The notes under the pieces were generated by a model. That model was not told the DNA's origin. It saw nothing but the letters and a program-made list of their open reading frames with translations, and made no database searches. The translations under genes and the position numbers were made by a program. Of a stretch of 64,000 nucleotides of DNA, positions 44,923 through 57,700 are shown in pieces. Where the stretch lies: contig JBHGNT010000003.1 of assembly GCA_043228905.1 (NCBI GenBank), positions 2,914,001 through 2,978,000 on the forward strand. Reading direction: 5' to 3'. This DNA comes from Azolla caroliniana (Eukaryota > Polypodiophyta). The first letter of the stretch is position 1. Each line of letters opens with the position of its first letter.

Positions 44923-46172
44923 ATGGGTGGGAATATCAACAAGGAAACTAGAATTACCATCCAACCTAATGGGGCTATGCATCCACATGAACCCATCCAT
45001 CCTAGCCATACAAACCACTCCATTCGACAACTTGGTCAAGCCAAATGGATAGAAGAAATGACAACAAAGATCAATAATATTGCTCCTGTTGTTGTTAAAC
45101 CTACATCCAATATGTTCTGGTTACACAAGAATTACAAGAGTCTAGTAGTTTACTGAAACTACAAGATACATGGCCGACAAATCAAGGAGTTGGGTAGCTA
45201 AAATCTAAACATCGTGATCGCCTGCCAACAACATCTCAACTCTCGAAAGTCGGCATCCAGTTCAAGCCATGGAAAGGTAACATATCGGTGATGAAGTGAT
45301 ATCCGAGAAAACTTCAGCTCGATCTTCCACGGCTTGTCGTGTATGAAGGCACACAGAGGATGTGTTGAGGAACCTCCTTGCTCATGAACAAACCTCCAAA
45401 GGTGGACGTGAGTTTACTACTCCTTGTCTTTACATTATTGCAGACGGTGTCGTGAAGGTTTTCGTCCACAAGCGGAAACCCGAGCAACGAGAGCCAAAGA
45501 GCGATGTGCAACGTTGCACACGTACATAATGTATTTGTAATGTATTTGCACACGTACAGAGTGATGTGGTTGTACGCACATCCACGCGAGAGAGAGAGAG
45601 AGAGAGAGAGAGAGGTACTATGCGGTACATAGGTACCTAGTTGTTTGTGAGGAGGTGGGAGTTAAGGGGCCATCAATCTCACCCTCCCCCAAATCAAGGC
45701 AAATATCCCCTTTGAATGAAAGGGGATATTTTAGTCTCACTTTTGTAAACGGTCTTCCCTCCTTGTGCTATAAAAGGAGAGAGAAGGCACCATTGTGGGG
45801 GTTGCCTATTTTGAGTGTGCGAGGTATACCACATAGGTCGAGCGTTAGGGTTCGGTTAGGGTTTTCTTCTTGGGTTTTCCTTCAGGGTTTTCTTATAGTC
45901 GTTTGGTGCGGCCATGGCGGCCACCATTGTAAAGCGTTTATGTTTTCTTAATCGAACTTCTTGTTGAGTATCTTGACTCCATCTTCTTCATCTTCTTCTA
46001 TCATAATGTCATATTCGTTCTCTTCTCCTCTTGAGCTATGAGCTAATCTTCCATTCGTTGTCTTAACCTTTCTCCTCTTCTCCCTAGTCCAAGTTCCCCG
46101 TGGTCCCGCCCCTTCCACACGCACGCGCGTAACAACGCGACAACGGTCTACACGATCTTAGGCTATTACTAG
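44923..46172 (+). pseudogene. DUF247 pseudogene, subfamily B (copy B), split by a solo LTR
   Basis: Same internally deleted structure as 34942, but without the 13-base deletion, so the first 77 codons are open (NPHEPI-like region PHEPIHPSHTNHSIRQLG, then KWIEEM) before a stop at 45154-45156. It then matches the LPTTSQLSKVGIQFKP and SVMK regions, followed by an in-frame TGA. A solo LTR (45448-46142) lies between the codons for LLVFTLLQT and VYTILGYY. Its last codons and stop are at 46147-46172. No functional product expected. Confidence 0.87.
45448..46142 (+). repeat. Solo gypsy-type LTR with target duplication
   Basis: 695 bp, starts TGTCGTGAAGG and ends ACGCGACA, with the first and last five bases inverted (TGTCG...CGACA). 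Flanked by acgg (45444-45447 and 46143-46146); copy A carries the uninterrupted site (agacggtctac) at 35451. It contains a (GA)n tract (45589-45614), a TATA box TATAAAA (45769-45775) and the GGTCCCGCCC block near its end. These match the LTR at 4577-5931 in layout, so both belong to one gypsy family with LTRs of different length. Confidence 0.9.
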
Positions 46173-48403
46173 TACAACCTCTACATGAATCCTAAATAAG
46201 GAAGCTCAAACACAATAAAGTGAATGAGGTTTCTCTTCTTGATTCATTTTCGGAACCTCATTTGACTTCATTACTTTATTTGTGTCTATTTGGTTTCTAA
46301 TCCATATGAGCTTTTATCATCGTGGAAAATTATCCTAAGAATCTTTGTGCTTACAAATAAGAACACAGTGAGACACGGCATTGTATTTACAACACCTTGA
46401 TTGGTGCTTAATCCAATAATTATTTGTTACAAGGATTGTTAATGCGATTTAAGTGACACTTGTAATAATAATAACATGATTAGTGTTTAACGCACTATTG
46501 AGTAATTATTTGTTACAAGGATTGTTAATGGGTTTTAAGTGACACTAATCTTCATGTTTGTCAACCCTAGATAAAAAGTCTTCTTGAATGTACTTCTTTA
46601 CTCCAAAACTTTATTTACAAGTATAGTTATGCTAAATAAGCCATGAGAACGTTGTGTTTAAAATCCTAATTCCCTAATATGAATATAGAACTTCGTACAC
46701 AATGGCAAGGAAAATTGATTATAGAATGTCCAAAGCAACCTTACATTTATTAGTGAGTATGTTGACCAAATATGTATCGACTTAAATCCATTAATAGGAC
46801 GAGCAAAGTAGTCTTAATGGACCCCATGACCTAGCCTTCCCATCATGGACGCCACTTGCGCATACTTTTTGTAAAATCTCATCCATCGGCCATTAATAAT
46901 AATAGCAAATTGATAATAACTTTACCATATCATCGTCATGTCTTGAGAGACTCACTTGATCATGAAATATTTGCTATTGTAAACATATCCAATAGTTTTA
47001 ATATCCCTTGGCTTGAGGATGCCTATAGTGATTGTTGGCTCTATGCACATCCCTCTACCTAGCTACATCTTGCTACTCGGCTGCAAAAGCTCATCGTCAT
47101 AGAAAAAAAAGCTTGGCTCCCAAATCAAGTAGCTCGCCTACCACTTGCTCATCAAAAGAGATTCTGCATATTTGCATTCCTATCTCCCCCCAATGTTGGG
47201 CGAATTCCTAACCACAATATTACGCATGCCATCTAGGGAGGACTTTGTCAACTAATGTGGGGGAGGCTAGGAAAAAGTTCTAGCTAGAGTTTTCACATTC
47301 TTCAAACCAGCTATTTTCATCCCGTTTGACCTACTTATAGGAAAAATTAACATTAAAAAGAAGTAAGAGTTTAGAAAAAAAAACTTTAGTCCCCCCTCCT
47401 CTTGTTCTCTACATTTATTTGATAAAAGGAAAATTGAATGTCACTAAATAGGTTTTTTGGCTCAAAATCTCCCAAGACTTTTCCCATGTAATATCCCAAA
47501 ATTATGCCCAGAAACTTTGTTGGGCGTAACTATTTCCAAGGGCCCAAAATTATGCCCAGGAGCTACTTTCCCATTAGTTAGGAGAGGATCCGGACTCAAC
47601 TTATTACCAAGATGTTGGTAATACATAACTCTCGAACATAATTATTGAATCATATTTTGATGAGTACTAAGAGCACTCCAACATTTCCAAAATGGAAAGT
47701 AAAATTGAATGAAGAAAACAGTCAAGTCTCCAAAATAATTACCAGATTACCAATTCGTTCTTCGGAAATCTGCTTCAAATATGGACTGGCACAGTTCCAA
47801 TCGGCATTTAACACACTATTACTACTTGATGGAAAAGCATGCTTAGCACCTAAAACTTATCGCTCGATAATGAATGCCAATGTGGTAATATAATGTAAGA
47901 TGATGAGTTATACATGTTTGATAAATAGTGGTATTTTTCACACAGGTACTATAATTTGGTTTTCGATTAGGTTTTCAAAAGAAAGATAAAGGGATGGAGA
48001 TGAAGGTTATTTGTATGGAGGGGTTTGGATAAATTTGTTCCTATTTTCTCTAACTTTATGTTAATTACAAATATAGCCTTCCATCACTTAAGAGTCTCTT
48101 TGAAGCAACAAGGAAACAGAGTCTCTGTCTCTCTGCCTCCTACTTATCTTATTCTGTTTCTCTTATGACTGTTCTTCTATGACTGTACAAGCTCTCCATT
48201 TTAGTTCAAAATAAAGGTAACCGAAAGACCCTTCGTTTCTTTCCTTTCTTACCCCTTTTTTCTTTTTTCATCCCTTCATATATATACATATTGCCATAGT
48301 TCAGAACCTTTTATAACCAGACATTCTCTGTCTTTATGGGACACACATGTTTATAGGTAAGAACAAAAGAAGAAAGAAAGGGGATAAATAGTATGTGATG
48401 CGA
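46173..48403. other. 3' flank of the copy B pseudogene
   Basis: Non-coding; near-identical to 35480-37151 except for the extra 47390-48000. The frame at 47645-47893 is not recognised and its diverged match near 28640 is not open. Confidence 0.5.
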
Positions 48404-48445
48404 TGCCTCATATGTATTGTAAAAAACAATTAGTTTGACATGACC

Positions 48446-48477
<32 letters not shown>

Positions 48478-50422
48478 ATTGGAACAATCTAGACCATATA
48501 TATGAACATCCAATAATGAAACTTAGTATTTTTATGAATCATTCAGACCTAGACTTATACTTTTTCTGAGACATAATAATAGCATAATATTTATTTGTAG
48601 TAACTGGTTTGGAGTTTGTGAAGGCGGCCCTCTAGAAATGGTATTTTGCGATTTCACTCATGAGTTAGCAACCAAAGAGAAAAAAAATATTGAACATTAA
48701 AAATAAGTGAGCTTATCCTTTTTTATGAAAATTATAGAAAATTGAAAGTAGCTCAAGAATTAACATTGCAGCACAAGGAATCTATGTCACTAACCTATTA
48801 ACTTCGATTCATAGTAGAAAAATCTATAAAATGGCACATAATCATGATTTGGGATTACATTATTTGTCATTGTTTGAACATAATTAAATCTATATGCCAC
48901 ATAACCATAATCTGGGAAGATGGAATATGAATCAAAGACTTGTGAGTCAATTCATGCTCTTTTCTTCTCAAATTATTAATGATTGTTTGAGACCCAGTTC
49001 TGATCAGATCACCAGGTCTATGTTGGGCATAACTGTGATCAAACTTTTGTCTAGCTCCAATCTCTATTCATTATTCATAGCTCCCTTTAATTTCATGAGT
49101 ATTGACTTCGTCCGCAAATTCTTGCTTTTCATGAGGAATTATTGAGCATCCAAAATCGAAGCTGGCTACGCCTCAAATCCTGCTTTTTCTCCCCTAATGT
49201 GACATAATTATATTTCATGGCCTTTAGAGTTTTCCCCAACATTATTTACAGACTTTCAATAACACCATTTCTCGAGTCAATTCATCCATTTTTACTGAAA
49301 TTATTCGTCTCCCATTGAGAAATTTTAGACTCCCTGTATGAATTTTCGACTCAATTCATTTATTTTCCTCAAATTATTCGTCTTCGATTGAGAGATTTTA
49401 GACTCCCAGTTGACTCCTTGGAACTATCCTTTCTTTTTTGAACTGACTTCAAGGAACATTTAATTGGGGAAACAGACATCTTAGCCTGGTAGTCTTTAGA
49501 AACTTCGATATTAATATAGTGGAAGTTTAATGACCAACGGTCTACAATCGTCGCAATGACTATGATGAGTGTTTCCCAATGGCATTGGTAGGTTTTAATT
49601 GATATTGCCAGTAATGTCACTTGCATGTAGTATCAATGAAAATTGGTGTCATTAGAGCTAATTAGAGCTCATAATAGGACAAGTAATAACAAAATTATTA
49701 ACATTTACCCCAAACTCTGTTATTTTCATACTCACTGTTTCCTCTCAAATAAATCAATCAGGAGTCCAACTCATCCCTTCTTCTTTTTCCAAACTATTCA
49801 TGGCAGTTTGAGATCTAATTCTGATCAGATTTTACATATGTTGGACAAATGTGATCACTTTACTATGACCAGTATTATTTTTGGCGAACTTGTTGTGTTT
49901 ACTGTCATTAATCACATTATCATTAACCAACTGAGCACATGGTCCACATAGAGGGGCGCATTAACAAATTGGACTGTGAATAGAATCAACTAAAAATTGA
50001 ATAGAGTATTAGCTTTCAATGGAAAATGGCATTCATTCTGGTCTCCCTTTCCCCTAATTTTCTCTCTATTCTTATCTCCGATTCTTCTTTCTACTAGTAG
50101 ATAGATAGATAAGGACCAAGGGGCAGCAACTGTCATGCACTGTTGTCAGTTTGACCCAAGATCCTACCTGTGTGTTTGGTTGACGCCCAAGGTCTAATAC
50201 GCAGCAGGTTTTAATTACTTTTAAGGCCTTGAGCTCAATAGTAGCTAATTATCACAAATTTATTTCCAAAACCATTTCATTTGATAACTCTATATGTGAG
50301 AATGGCAATAATTCATTTTCCAGCTTTTCCTACAAATTTGGGAATTGATGATGTTTACTTTCTTACACTGGGAATCATGTAATGCCTTCTCTTCTTCATA
50401 GTTAAGATGACAGCATGCACAG
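48404..50422. other. Intergenic; orphan upstream module
   Basis: An (AT)n tract lies at 48447-48474. 48535-49040 is the recurrent upstream module that normally precedes A-type genes (29385, 60655), but no DUF247 gene follows. 49075-49200 repeats the 20150-20290 block. 49540-49970 resembles 52090-52390 and 53760-53890 (caatgactatgatgagtgtt, gtttaatt or ttttaattgata). No gene supported. Confidence 0.55.
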
Positions 50423-50482
50423 CTATCTTCCCAAGGGTTGCTGCTGGTTCTTGAACCTCTCAAGCTGCTCCTGCAGCGCCAT
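50423..50482 (-). pseudogene. Tiny exon fragment resembling TFIIE-beta N-terminus
   Basis: From ATG at 50482 on the minus strand the translation is MALQEQLERFKNQQQPLGR and a stop. The first ~14 residues look like the conserved start of plant transcription factor IIE beta subunit (MALQEQL.RFK..QQ). This recognition is from memory and the match is short. A second copy at 59840-59897 reads MAL-stop-EQLERF. Both lie in otherwise non-coding repeated DNA, so they are gene-fragment captures, not genes. Confidence 0.45.
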
Positions 50483-51491
50483 GGTGTGTATCAATCATGT
50501 AGAGAAGGATCTGGAGGGGGGTTCCTTGCTCTTCCCTTATCTCATGCTACAGCCATGATCTTCTATCGTCCGAAAAAAGGCCGGATTGGGCTGACTCTTA
50601 CAGACGCCTCGTGCCCGTTCGGCCTCCTAATTCTGCGACTTTCTTATGCCTCGAAACCCTAAAATCTTTCTTCCTGAGAAAATTCCTCCATCTTTCTTCT
50701 TCTCCTCCTCCTGCAGAGAAGGATCTGTGCGATGATGAAGACAAAACCAGGCATGTATGAAAGCAAACAGAAACAAAATTCTGATGCAAAAAAAGTGCAG
50801 ATAGAGAAGAGATAAAGATTTAAGAAACAAAATCAGGGAAACTTGACACATAATCAAAAGAAGACAAGACATTGGGATGGAGTGAAAGCAAGCAAAGACA
50901 TCGTATGCATAGACAAGAGTGGCTTCCACACTACAAGAAGAAGCGAACGGAAAGGAAGGTCCGACCCAATAATACGAAAATACGGCCAAGAAGAAGAGAA
51001 GTACATAGTTGGAGAGCCAATGGGGATGAACAAATATTGTATAGATGATTTGGCTAGAATTATGTGAGATGTCCAATTTGCATGGACAATGAGAGACGAG
51101 GATTGCCCTACACTTGACCACAGAGAGACGGGGGATACTACAATATGCATTTGGTGTGATGACCCATTTCACCAAACGGAGGAGGAATTCTGTGGATTTC
51201 AAGAGATGCTCTATGACAGAATATTGTGTTCATACTTCCATTCATTGACAATTGAATCCACTCACTTGAGACTAGGCAACTATTTAATGTGAAATTTTGT
51301 TGTGTCAGCATGACAAAACTTGTGGAAGAAAAGTTGATGTAGTTGCGCAACGGGGAAGTTTATATGGCACCTAGGAGGGTCGGGCTTATCCATTTAAGCT
51401 GGGTTTCCTTGTTGATATTATTTTCAACTTTTTCTTCGGATTGCTTCTATGAAAACAAACTTGATGCTTTTTGATAAAAGCGAAGTATTAG
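50483..51491. other. Intergenic with weak open frames
   Basis: 50843-51067 and 51089-51292 (+) and 50627-51202 (-) are open but show no family motif. Part of 50855-50960 (gaagacaagacattgggatg, gtggcttccacactac) resembles 29917-29960 in the leader of the A-type gene at 30067, so it is probably decayed leader sequence. Confidence 0.45.
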
Positions 51492-51771
51492 TAGCAATTG
51501 GCAACAATTCAATTTGAACCGAACCAAACCATGAAACTGCAGCTTAACTGCTTAACGGTTAACGGTTAAAACAGTTTGGTTCGATTCGATTCGGTTCAAT
51601 TCGAGCCTTTATCATTTTAACCGTTTTCAATTAAAACAATTTGAAATAGCGGTTAAACGGTTTGACGGTTCGATTTGGTTTAGTTTAAGTGTCAATTTCA
51701 AAATCTTTTAACAGTTTGGTTTTTAACTTGATGAGTTTGACGCCCGCGAACCAAAGCATTGCCGATTGCTA
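51492..51771. mobile_element. hAT-like MITE
   Basis: About 280 bp with inverted ends tagcaattggcaa and ttgccgattgcta, an interior rich in GGTTAACGGTTAA/TTCGGTTCAATTCG, and flanks agtattag and agtagcag that match at 6 of 8 positions, consistent with a decayed 8-bp hAT target duplication. No coding capacity. Confidence 0.65.
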
Positions 51772-51934
51772 AGTAGCAGACATTGTCTTTTCTTGCAAGA
51801 GATAAGAATAGAGAGGAAAATTGTAGAGAGAGAGAGAGAGATTACCAAATGCCTGGGCTTGGACATTCATCTTTGCCTAGATGGATGTAGTTTAGTTGGT
51901 AAGGTTGCCCACTGAAGAAAAAGTTTAAGAAAAG

Positions 51935-51965
51935 GGCGAGAATATCAACAAGAAATCTGCCTTGC
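51935..51965 (+). pseudogene. Relic of a B-type DUF247 start
   Basis: gggcgagaatatcaacaag followed by aaatctgcctt matches the first 30 bases of the 23053 gene, with the ATG changed and one base lost. Homology ends after about 35 bases. It marks the place of another lost B-type copy. Confidence 0.6.
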
Positions 51966-53896
51966 ACTGCAAATGGATGTGACAAATCAAATTATCCATT
52001 GCAAGGTGACTTTTAGCTTCAATCAAACGTAAAATAAAGTCATGTGAATTTCTTAATCTTAGTAGAAAATTAATGGCTTAAGTTTGCAATAATCACAATG
52101 ACAAGGAGTGTTTCCCAATGGCATCAGTGGGTTTTAATTGACATTTGCATTCATGTCACTTGTGTGCAGTATTCATGAATGTTGGTGTCATTAGTCCTAA
52201 TTAGAGCTCATAATAAGATGAGAAATAACAAATTTATTAGCATTTGCCCCAAACTCTCCATTATTTTCATAAAGACTATTTCCCTTTCAAATAAATTGAT
52301 CGTCTTTTTTTCTCAAATTGAGGTCTAATTTTGATAAGATTTTACATGTGTTGTACAAATGTGATCACAATACTAGTATTGTGTTTCAAAATCACTTTTG
52401 GTATGGGTAACTTATATCGAATTGTAATGAAAGTCTATTATTGTCCCATTTTTGTATGTAGCTATGCTTAACAAACAATTGGATATTTGCTAATTTGAGG
52501 ACAAAGCTATTAGCTCAACATTCTTTTTGTCTAGTCTCATAAAATGCATTAATCCGCAATGGGGTTACTACCAAATCATCATCTCATACCACACTTGCAC
52601 ACAACATATTTGACTTAGTAAACTAACATTTAGTTTTTAATATACCCAAGCACAAGATTGACTAAGATGATTGCAAAAGACATAATTGATTTGACATGAT
52701 AGATACCCTTCAAAGAGCACATTTTTGAATGATTGTGGTTGGCAATATGCAAATTATAGCTGAAAGTTGCAACTTGCATCCACACATATGTTGTATTAAG
52801 TGGAATCGTGGACTACTTAAAGTATGTTATTTGGATTCCAATGACTTGTTCTTGACACCCCCAAAAGCTTTTCTTTTCTATCAAATATCCTGAGTCAACT
52901 ACCAATCCTTTTTTGTCTTTTCTTCTTTCTATCCTATACAATACTTGAGAATGCCCAACTTTGCTCCCCTAAGTACATGTCACATCTTGTGTACCAATTT
53001 TTCTACTTAATTATATCTTTACCTATGATTGTGTAGCTAGATAGGTAGATTTTATTATTGTGCTCGCACATATGACCTCTGTGTGAGTGAGTGTGTGTGT
53101 GCATGCGAGGATTGTTGAACGGTACTTGACAGGAAGATAAAATATCATGGGATACTTCGAAGCATTTCTTTGTTTTTAGTCATACACACACATGGAGTTT
53201 TATACACTTCACATGCAAAGGTAAAACAAATGTGAAGTCTTCTTCAGGCTCTTTAAGCCCCCATAAAGACCAATGATTTCTTGACAATTGATTGACATAT
53301 CTAAGAACTATCTACCCTCTAAAGCACAATGCTATTAGAAGATCATGCCCCATTCTTTATGGTAGCAGATGCCAACATTGTACTATCCATAAGCATAATT
53401 ACTGTTGTTTGCAACTTTTTTTGTCGTAAACTTAGGTCTACTGCGAACCCCCTTGTGTCTAACGTGAAGGGTCTTTATGATGTGAACCTAACTTATGGGT
53501 GTTTGGATGACACATTTCTAGACTGTATCTGTTTTCTTGTTTGTATATGGACAAATGTTGTTATGTACAATTTTGGGAAAAACACCGACATTAGTATTAT
53601 TCACAGGCATTGATTTTGGTGACCATTGGCTCGTTATAGCAAAGATTTTACCTAAATATATATTCGTAATTAGTCTAAGAAAAATTTTCAAACTAGGATT
53701 ATCCAAGATCTTAGAAAAACATAAATGCTTAACAATACATGATGTCTTAATGTTAGTAGAATTTTAAAGGTTTACGACCCTCAATAATCGCAATGACTAT
53801 GAGTGTTTCCAGATGGCATTTCAGAGTTTTAATTGATATTAGCAGTATTGTCACTTGGATGCAGGATTAATGAATATTGGTGTCATTAGTGCTAAT
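51966..53896. other. Intergenic, orphan flank pieces
   Basis: 52090-52390 repeats the 49540-49970 block. 53480-53640 (ttggatgacacatttctag, actgtatctg, cacaggcattgatttt) matches 63345-63420 and 31960-31990, sequences that lie downstream of A-type genes, so this is an orphan 3' flank. The open frame 53329-53613 falls in it and is not a gene. Confidence 0.5.
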
Positions 53897-54713
53897 TGTT
53901 GTGTAAAGGTGTCCCTCCTTGCGGGGGAGTCGGCCGAAAAGTCGACTTGAGTGTCGACTGGTCGAAATCGGTCGAAAAGCCGATTAGAGTCGAATCACTG
54001 AAATCGGCCGAAAAACCGAATTACCGAATTTGGTCGAAATTCGGAAAGTAAAAGAATAGTCAGTTGCGAAGAACCAAATCGGGGTTAGCTGATCGAATTC
54101 GGTGAGAGAGTCAAATTCGTACTCAGTCGAATAGACACACATATACATATACATATGTCTTCTACATTCAAAGAAGAAAACGACTTAGTATATATATGCT
54201 GACAGGCCTGGTAGTGCGCCTGTATGTGGGATAACTCACTAAGAGTGAAATAGTGAGAAAAGGGGAAAACCTACATGATAGCGTATGTGAGGGTGTGAGA
54301 TATATATATATATGAGAGGAAAACGAGTTGCGTGTGTGTGGTAAATCTGAGAACGACTGGTTTTCTGCACAGTAGTGGCTGTGCAAGAGTATACGTACTC
54401 AGAAGCTAAGTAAGAAGAAAAGAAGTGTGAAGCAAAAGAGAAAAAGACAGAGAAGCTTCGGAAGCTTCGAAAGGAATAGTCACATGCGTGCTAGAGTTTG
54501 AAGAGCTTGACTGAAATCGTGGTTTCAGTATATGCTCATACCAAATCAGGTTTCATTGTTCTGTGATTGTATTCTGTCATTTCTCATAGTGAAATCTCTG
54601 TTCCGTGGTTTTTCCCTAAATCAGGGTTTTCCACGTAAATTGTGTGTTCTTTCTTATTTCTGTTTGCATCTAAGTTCAATTTCTGATTTCGAATCGGAGT
54701 GAAACCCTTTTCA
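53897..54713 (+). repeat. 5' LTR of copia copy 2
   Basis: Starts TGTTGTGTAAAGG, ends GAAACCCTTTTCA. It contains an AT-rich tatatatata stretch (54299-54314) that could act as a TATA region and a gcttcggaagcttcg inverted motif near 54456. Confidence 0.95.
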
Positions 54714-54716
54714 AAC

Positions 54717-54728
54717 TGGTATCAGAGC
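54717..54728 (+). other. Primer-binding site, copia copy 2
   Basis: tggtatcagagc, perfectly complementary to the 3' region of initiator Met tRNA, three bases after the 5' LTR. Confidence 0.92.
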
Positions 54729-54738
54729 GAGGTTCTAG

Positions 54739-57700
54739 ATGGAAGGGAGCGTGAGTGGTTTTCCTGGGATGATTGTCTTGAACTCACAGAACTATTCAGA
54801 TTGGAAGATCAAAATGGAAGATCTCCTAATAGTAAAAGACTTGTATGAGCCCATAGAAAACAAGGATATACCAAAGGGGGTAATAGATTCGGAGTGGAGA
54901 ATCCTAAATAGGAAGGCAGTGGCGACCATAAGACAATGTGTAGACATTAGTGTCCTACAACATGTAGCGAGTGACACAAATGCCTTCGAGCTATGGCATA
55001 AGCTTTCCGCCCTCTATGAAAGGAAAAATGCCTTAAATAAGACCTTCTTGATGAGGAAGATAGTGAGACTGAAGTATGTAGATGGGGAGAGTATAGTAGA
55101 GCACATTAGTGTGTTTATGGGACTAGTGAATCAGTTAGCATCATCAAAGTTCCCACTAGATGATTGTATGCAGGCCACACTATTATTATGTACTCTACCC
55201 GATAGTTGGGAAAACCTAATAGTAACACTCAGCACTTCATGTAAAGAAGACAACTTATCCTTACAAGTAGTAAAAACGAGTATTCTAAATGAAGAGACAA
55301 GAAGAAAGGATAAAAGTGCTTTATCTCAATCGGAGGCTAATGTGACCCAAGAATTTAGTAGAGGTAGAAGAGAACATAGAAGTCTAGAAAATGGGGATAG
55401 GTTTAGGTCGAAATCTAGAGGAAGACCTACATGTTTTTATTGTGGGAAGCCTGGTCACTTCCAAAAGAATTGTCGACATCTTAGGAAGGACAAAGGCATG
55501 GCTGATGAGACCGAACCTAGAAAAATCTCCGATGATAAAAATACCTCAGCCATCGCAACTAGTGAGGAAGAGATGTTGTTCATATGTGAACAAGCTAGTG
55601 TGAATCTTGCAAGTGCTGAGAGCTCATGGGTAGTGGATTCCGGTGCATCATTTCACCTAACTCCCAAAAGAGAATGTTTCTCATCCTACACAGCGGGTGA
55701 CTATGGTCATGTAAAGATGGGAAATGACGGGGAATGCAAGATTGTGGGCATAGGAACTGTGTGCTTGCTAACATCTACAGGCTGCAGGTTAATGTTGAAG
55801 GATGTACGTCATGTTCCGGATGTCAGGTTGAACTTGATATCGGCTGGACGGCTAGACGATGAAGGGTACAGCGGTGGCTTCCAAAATGGTTCATGGAAGT
55901 TCTGTAAAGGGAGCCTGATCGTGGCTCGAGCCCAAAAACAGAACACACTGTATGTAATGCATGGGAAGTTGTGTCGAGAGGAAGCAAATGTAGTGGCTGG
56001 CTCAGATGGTGAGTTGTGGCATAAAAGGCTCGGACATATGAGTGAAAGGGGAATGCATATCCTTGCGGAAAAGGATTTCCTACCAGAGGTGAAAGGAGTG
56101 CATTTGGAAAAGTGTGTGGATTGCCTCGCTGGAAAGCAAAATAGAACAACGTTTCACTCTAGGCCTCCAATGAGGAGAGAGCATGCCTTAGAGTTGGTGC
56201 ACACCGATGTATGTTATGTTGATGCCCCATCTCATCGTGGAGGACAATACTTTGTCACATTTATTGATGACTTCAGTAGGAAAGTGTGGGCTTATGTGCT
56301 GGTGTCTAAAGACCAAGTGTTGTCGGTCTTTAAAGAGTTTCATGCCAGGGCAGAAAGAGAATCCGGACAGAAGCTGAAGGCTGTCCGGACAGATAACGGT
56401 GGCGAATATAGAGGCCAATTTGAGATGTATTGCAAGACTCAAGGCATCAAACTTGAGTATACGGTGCCGAAGACACCTGAGCTAAATGGTCTAGCAGAAA
56501 GAATGAATCGGACCATAATGGAAAGGGTAAGAAGCATGTTGGCACATGCAAAATTGCCAAAATCATATTGGGCTGAAGCAATGTTGACTGCTGTTTATCT
56601 CATAAACAGGTCTCCATCAGTGCCTTTGAAGGGGGATGTACCACAAAGAGTGTGGACAAGGAGAAATGTGTCTTATCAGCACTTAAAGGTGTTTGGATGT
56701 TTGGCCTATGTACATGTTGCTAAAGATCAGAGGTCAAAACTGGACAGCAAGTCCAAACCTTGTATATTCTTGGGGTACTCGGAAGACGAGTTCGGGTACA
56801 GAATGTGGGATCTCCTTGACAAGAAAGTGATAAGAAGTCGAGATGTCATATTCATGGAAGACAAGACAATCGAGGACTGGGAGCAACAAAGACCAGAGTC
56901 GTCTCCCAAATCGATCACTGCTATGGAGTCAATACTAGTCGATCCGACTCACACACAACAATCGGCTAATGAAATTGAATTTGAGTCGGTCGACACCCAA
57001 CAACAATCTGAGTCGGTCGACACCCAACATCTAACTGATACACACGAGTTGGAGTCGGAAGATGAGTTGCTGGAAGAAAATGGCCATCAGCCAATTATTG
57101 AAGGGAGAAGATATCCACGAAGACAAAGGAAGGTCTCTTCTAGATATCCAGCCAGTCAATATGTTCTCTTGACTGATGAAGGGGAACCAGAATGCTATGA
57201 AGAGGCCATGACTGATGTACACAAGGAGAAATGGTATAATGCCATGCAAGAAGAAATGGATTCCTTGCATGAGAACCTAACTTATGAGTTGATGGAGTTG
57301 CCTGATGGTAAGAAGGCACTTAGAAATAAATGGGTCTACAAATTAAAGACTGGTGAAGATGGTAGTACACCCAGGTATAAGGCCCGTATCGTCGTAAAGG
57401 GTTTCCAACAGAAAAAGGGTGTTGACTTTGATGAGATTTTTGCCCCAGTTGTAAAAATGACCTCTATTCGGACTGTCTTGAGTATGGCCGCTAGTATGAA
57501 TCTTGAAATCGAACAACTAGATGTTAAAACAGCCTTCTTGCATGGTGAGCTAGAAGAGGAAATCTATATGCAACAACCGGAGGGCTTTGAGGTAAAAGGA
57601 AAAGAAAATCTCGTGTGTAGGTTGAAGAAAAGCTTGTATGGTTTAAAGCAAGCTCCACGACAATGGTATAAGAAATTTGAGTCCTTCATGTTGGAACATG

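Larger units (their letters stand above)
43601..48403 (+). repeat. Segmental duplication, copy B
   Basis: Second copy of 33620-37151, from tcgcatcaggttacttcg to gtatgtgatgcga. It carries the last 657 bases of the same solo LTR (43601-44257, same ggaca after its end), the 60-bp unit, the B-type pseudogene and 3' flank. It is longer than copy A because of a 695-bp solo LTR at 45448 and about 600 bases (47390-48000) deleted from copy A. After 48403 it continues naturally into atgcctcatatg, as in 29258, so B keeps the ancestral right junction. Confidence 0.92.

Noticed and set aside
51885-51912. tRNA/SINE A-box-like sequence gtagtttagttggtaagg
   Set aside because: No B-box at the right distance; too short to support.
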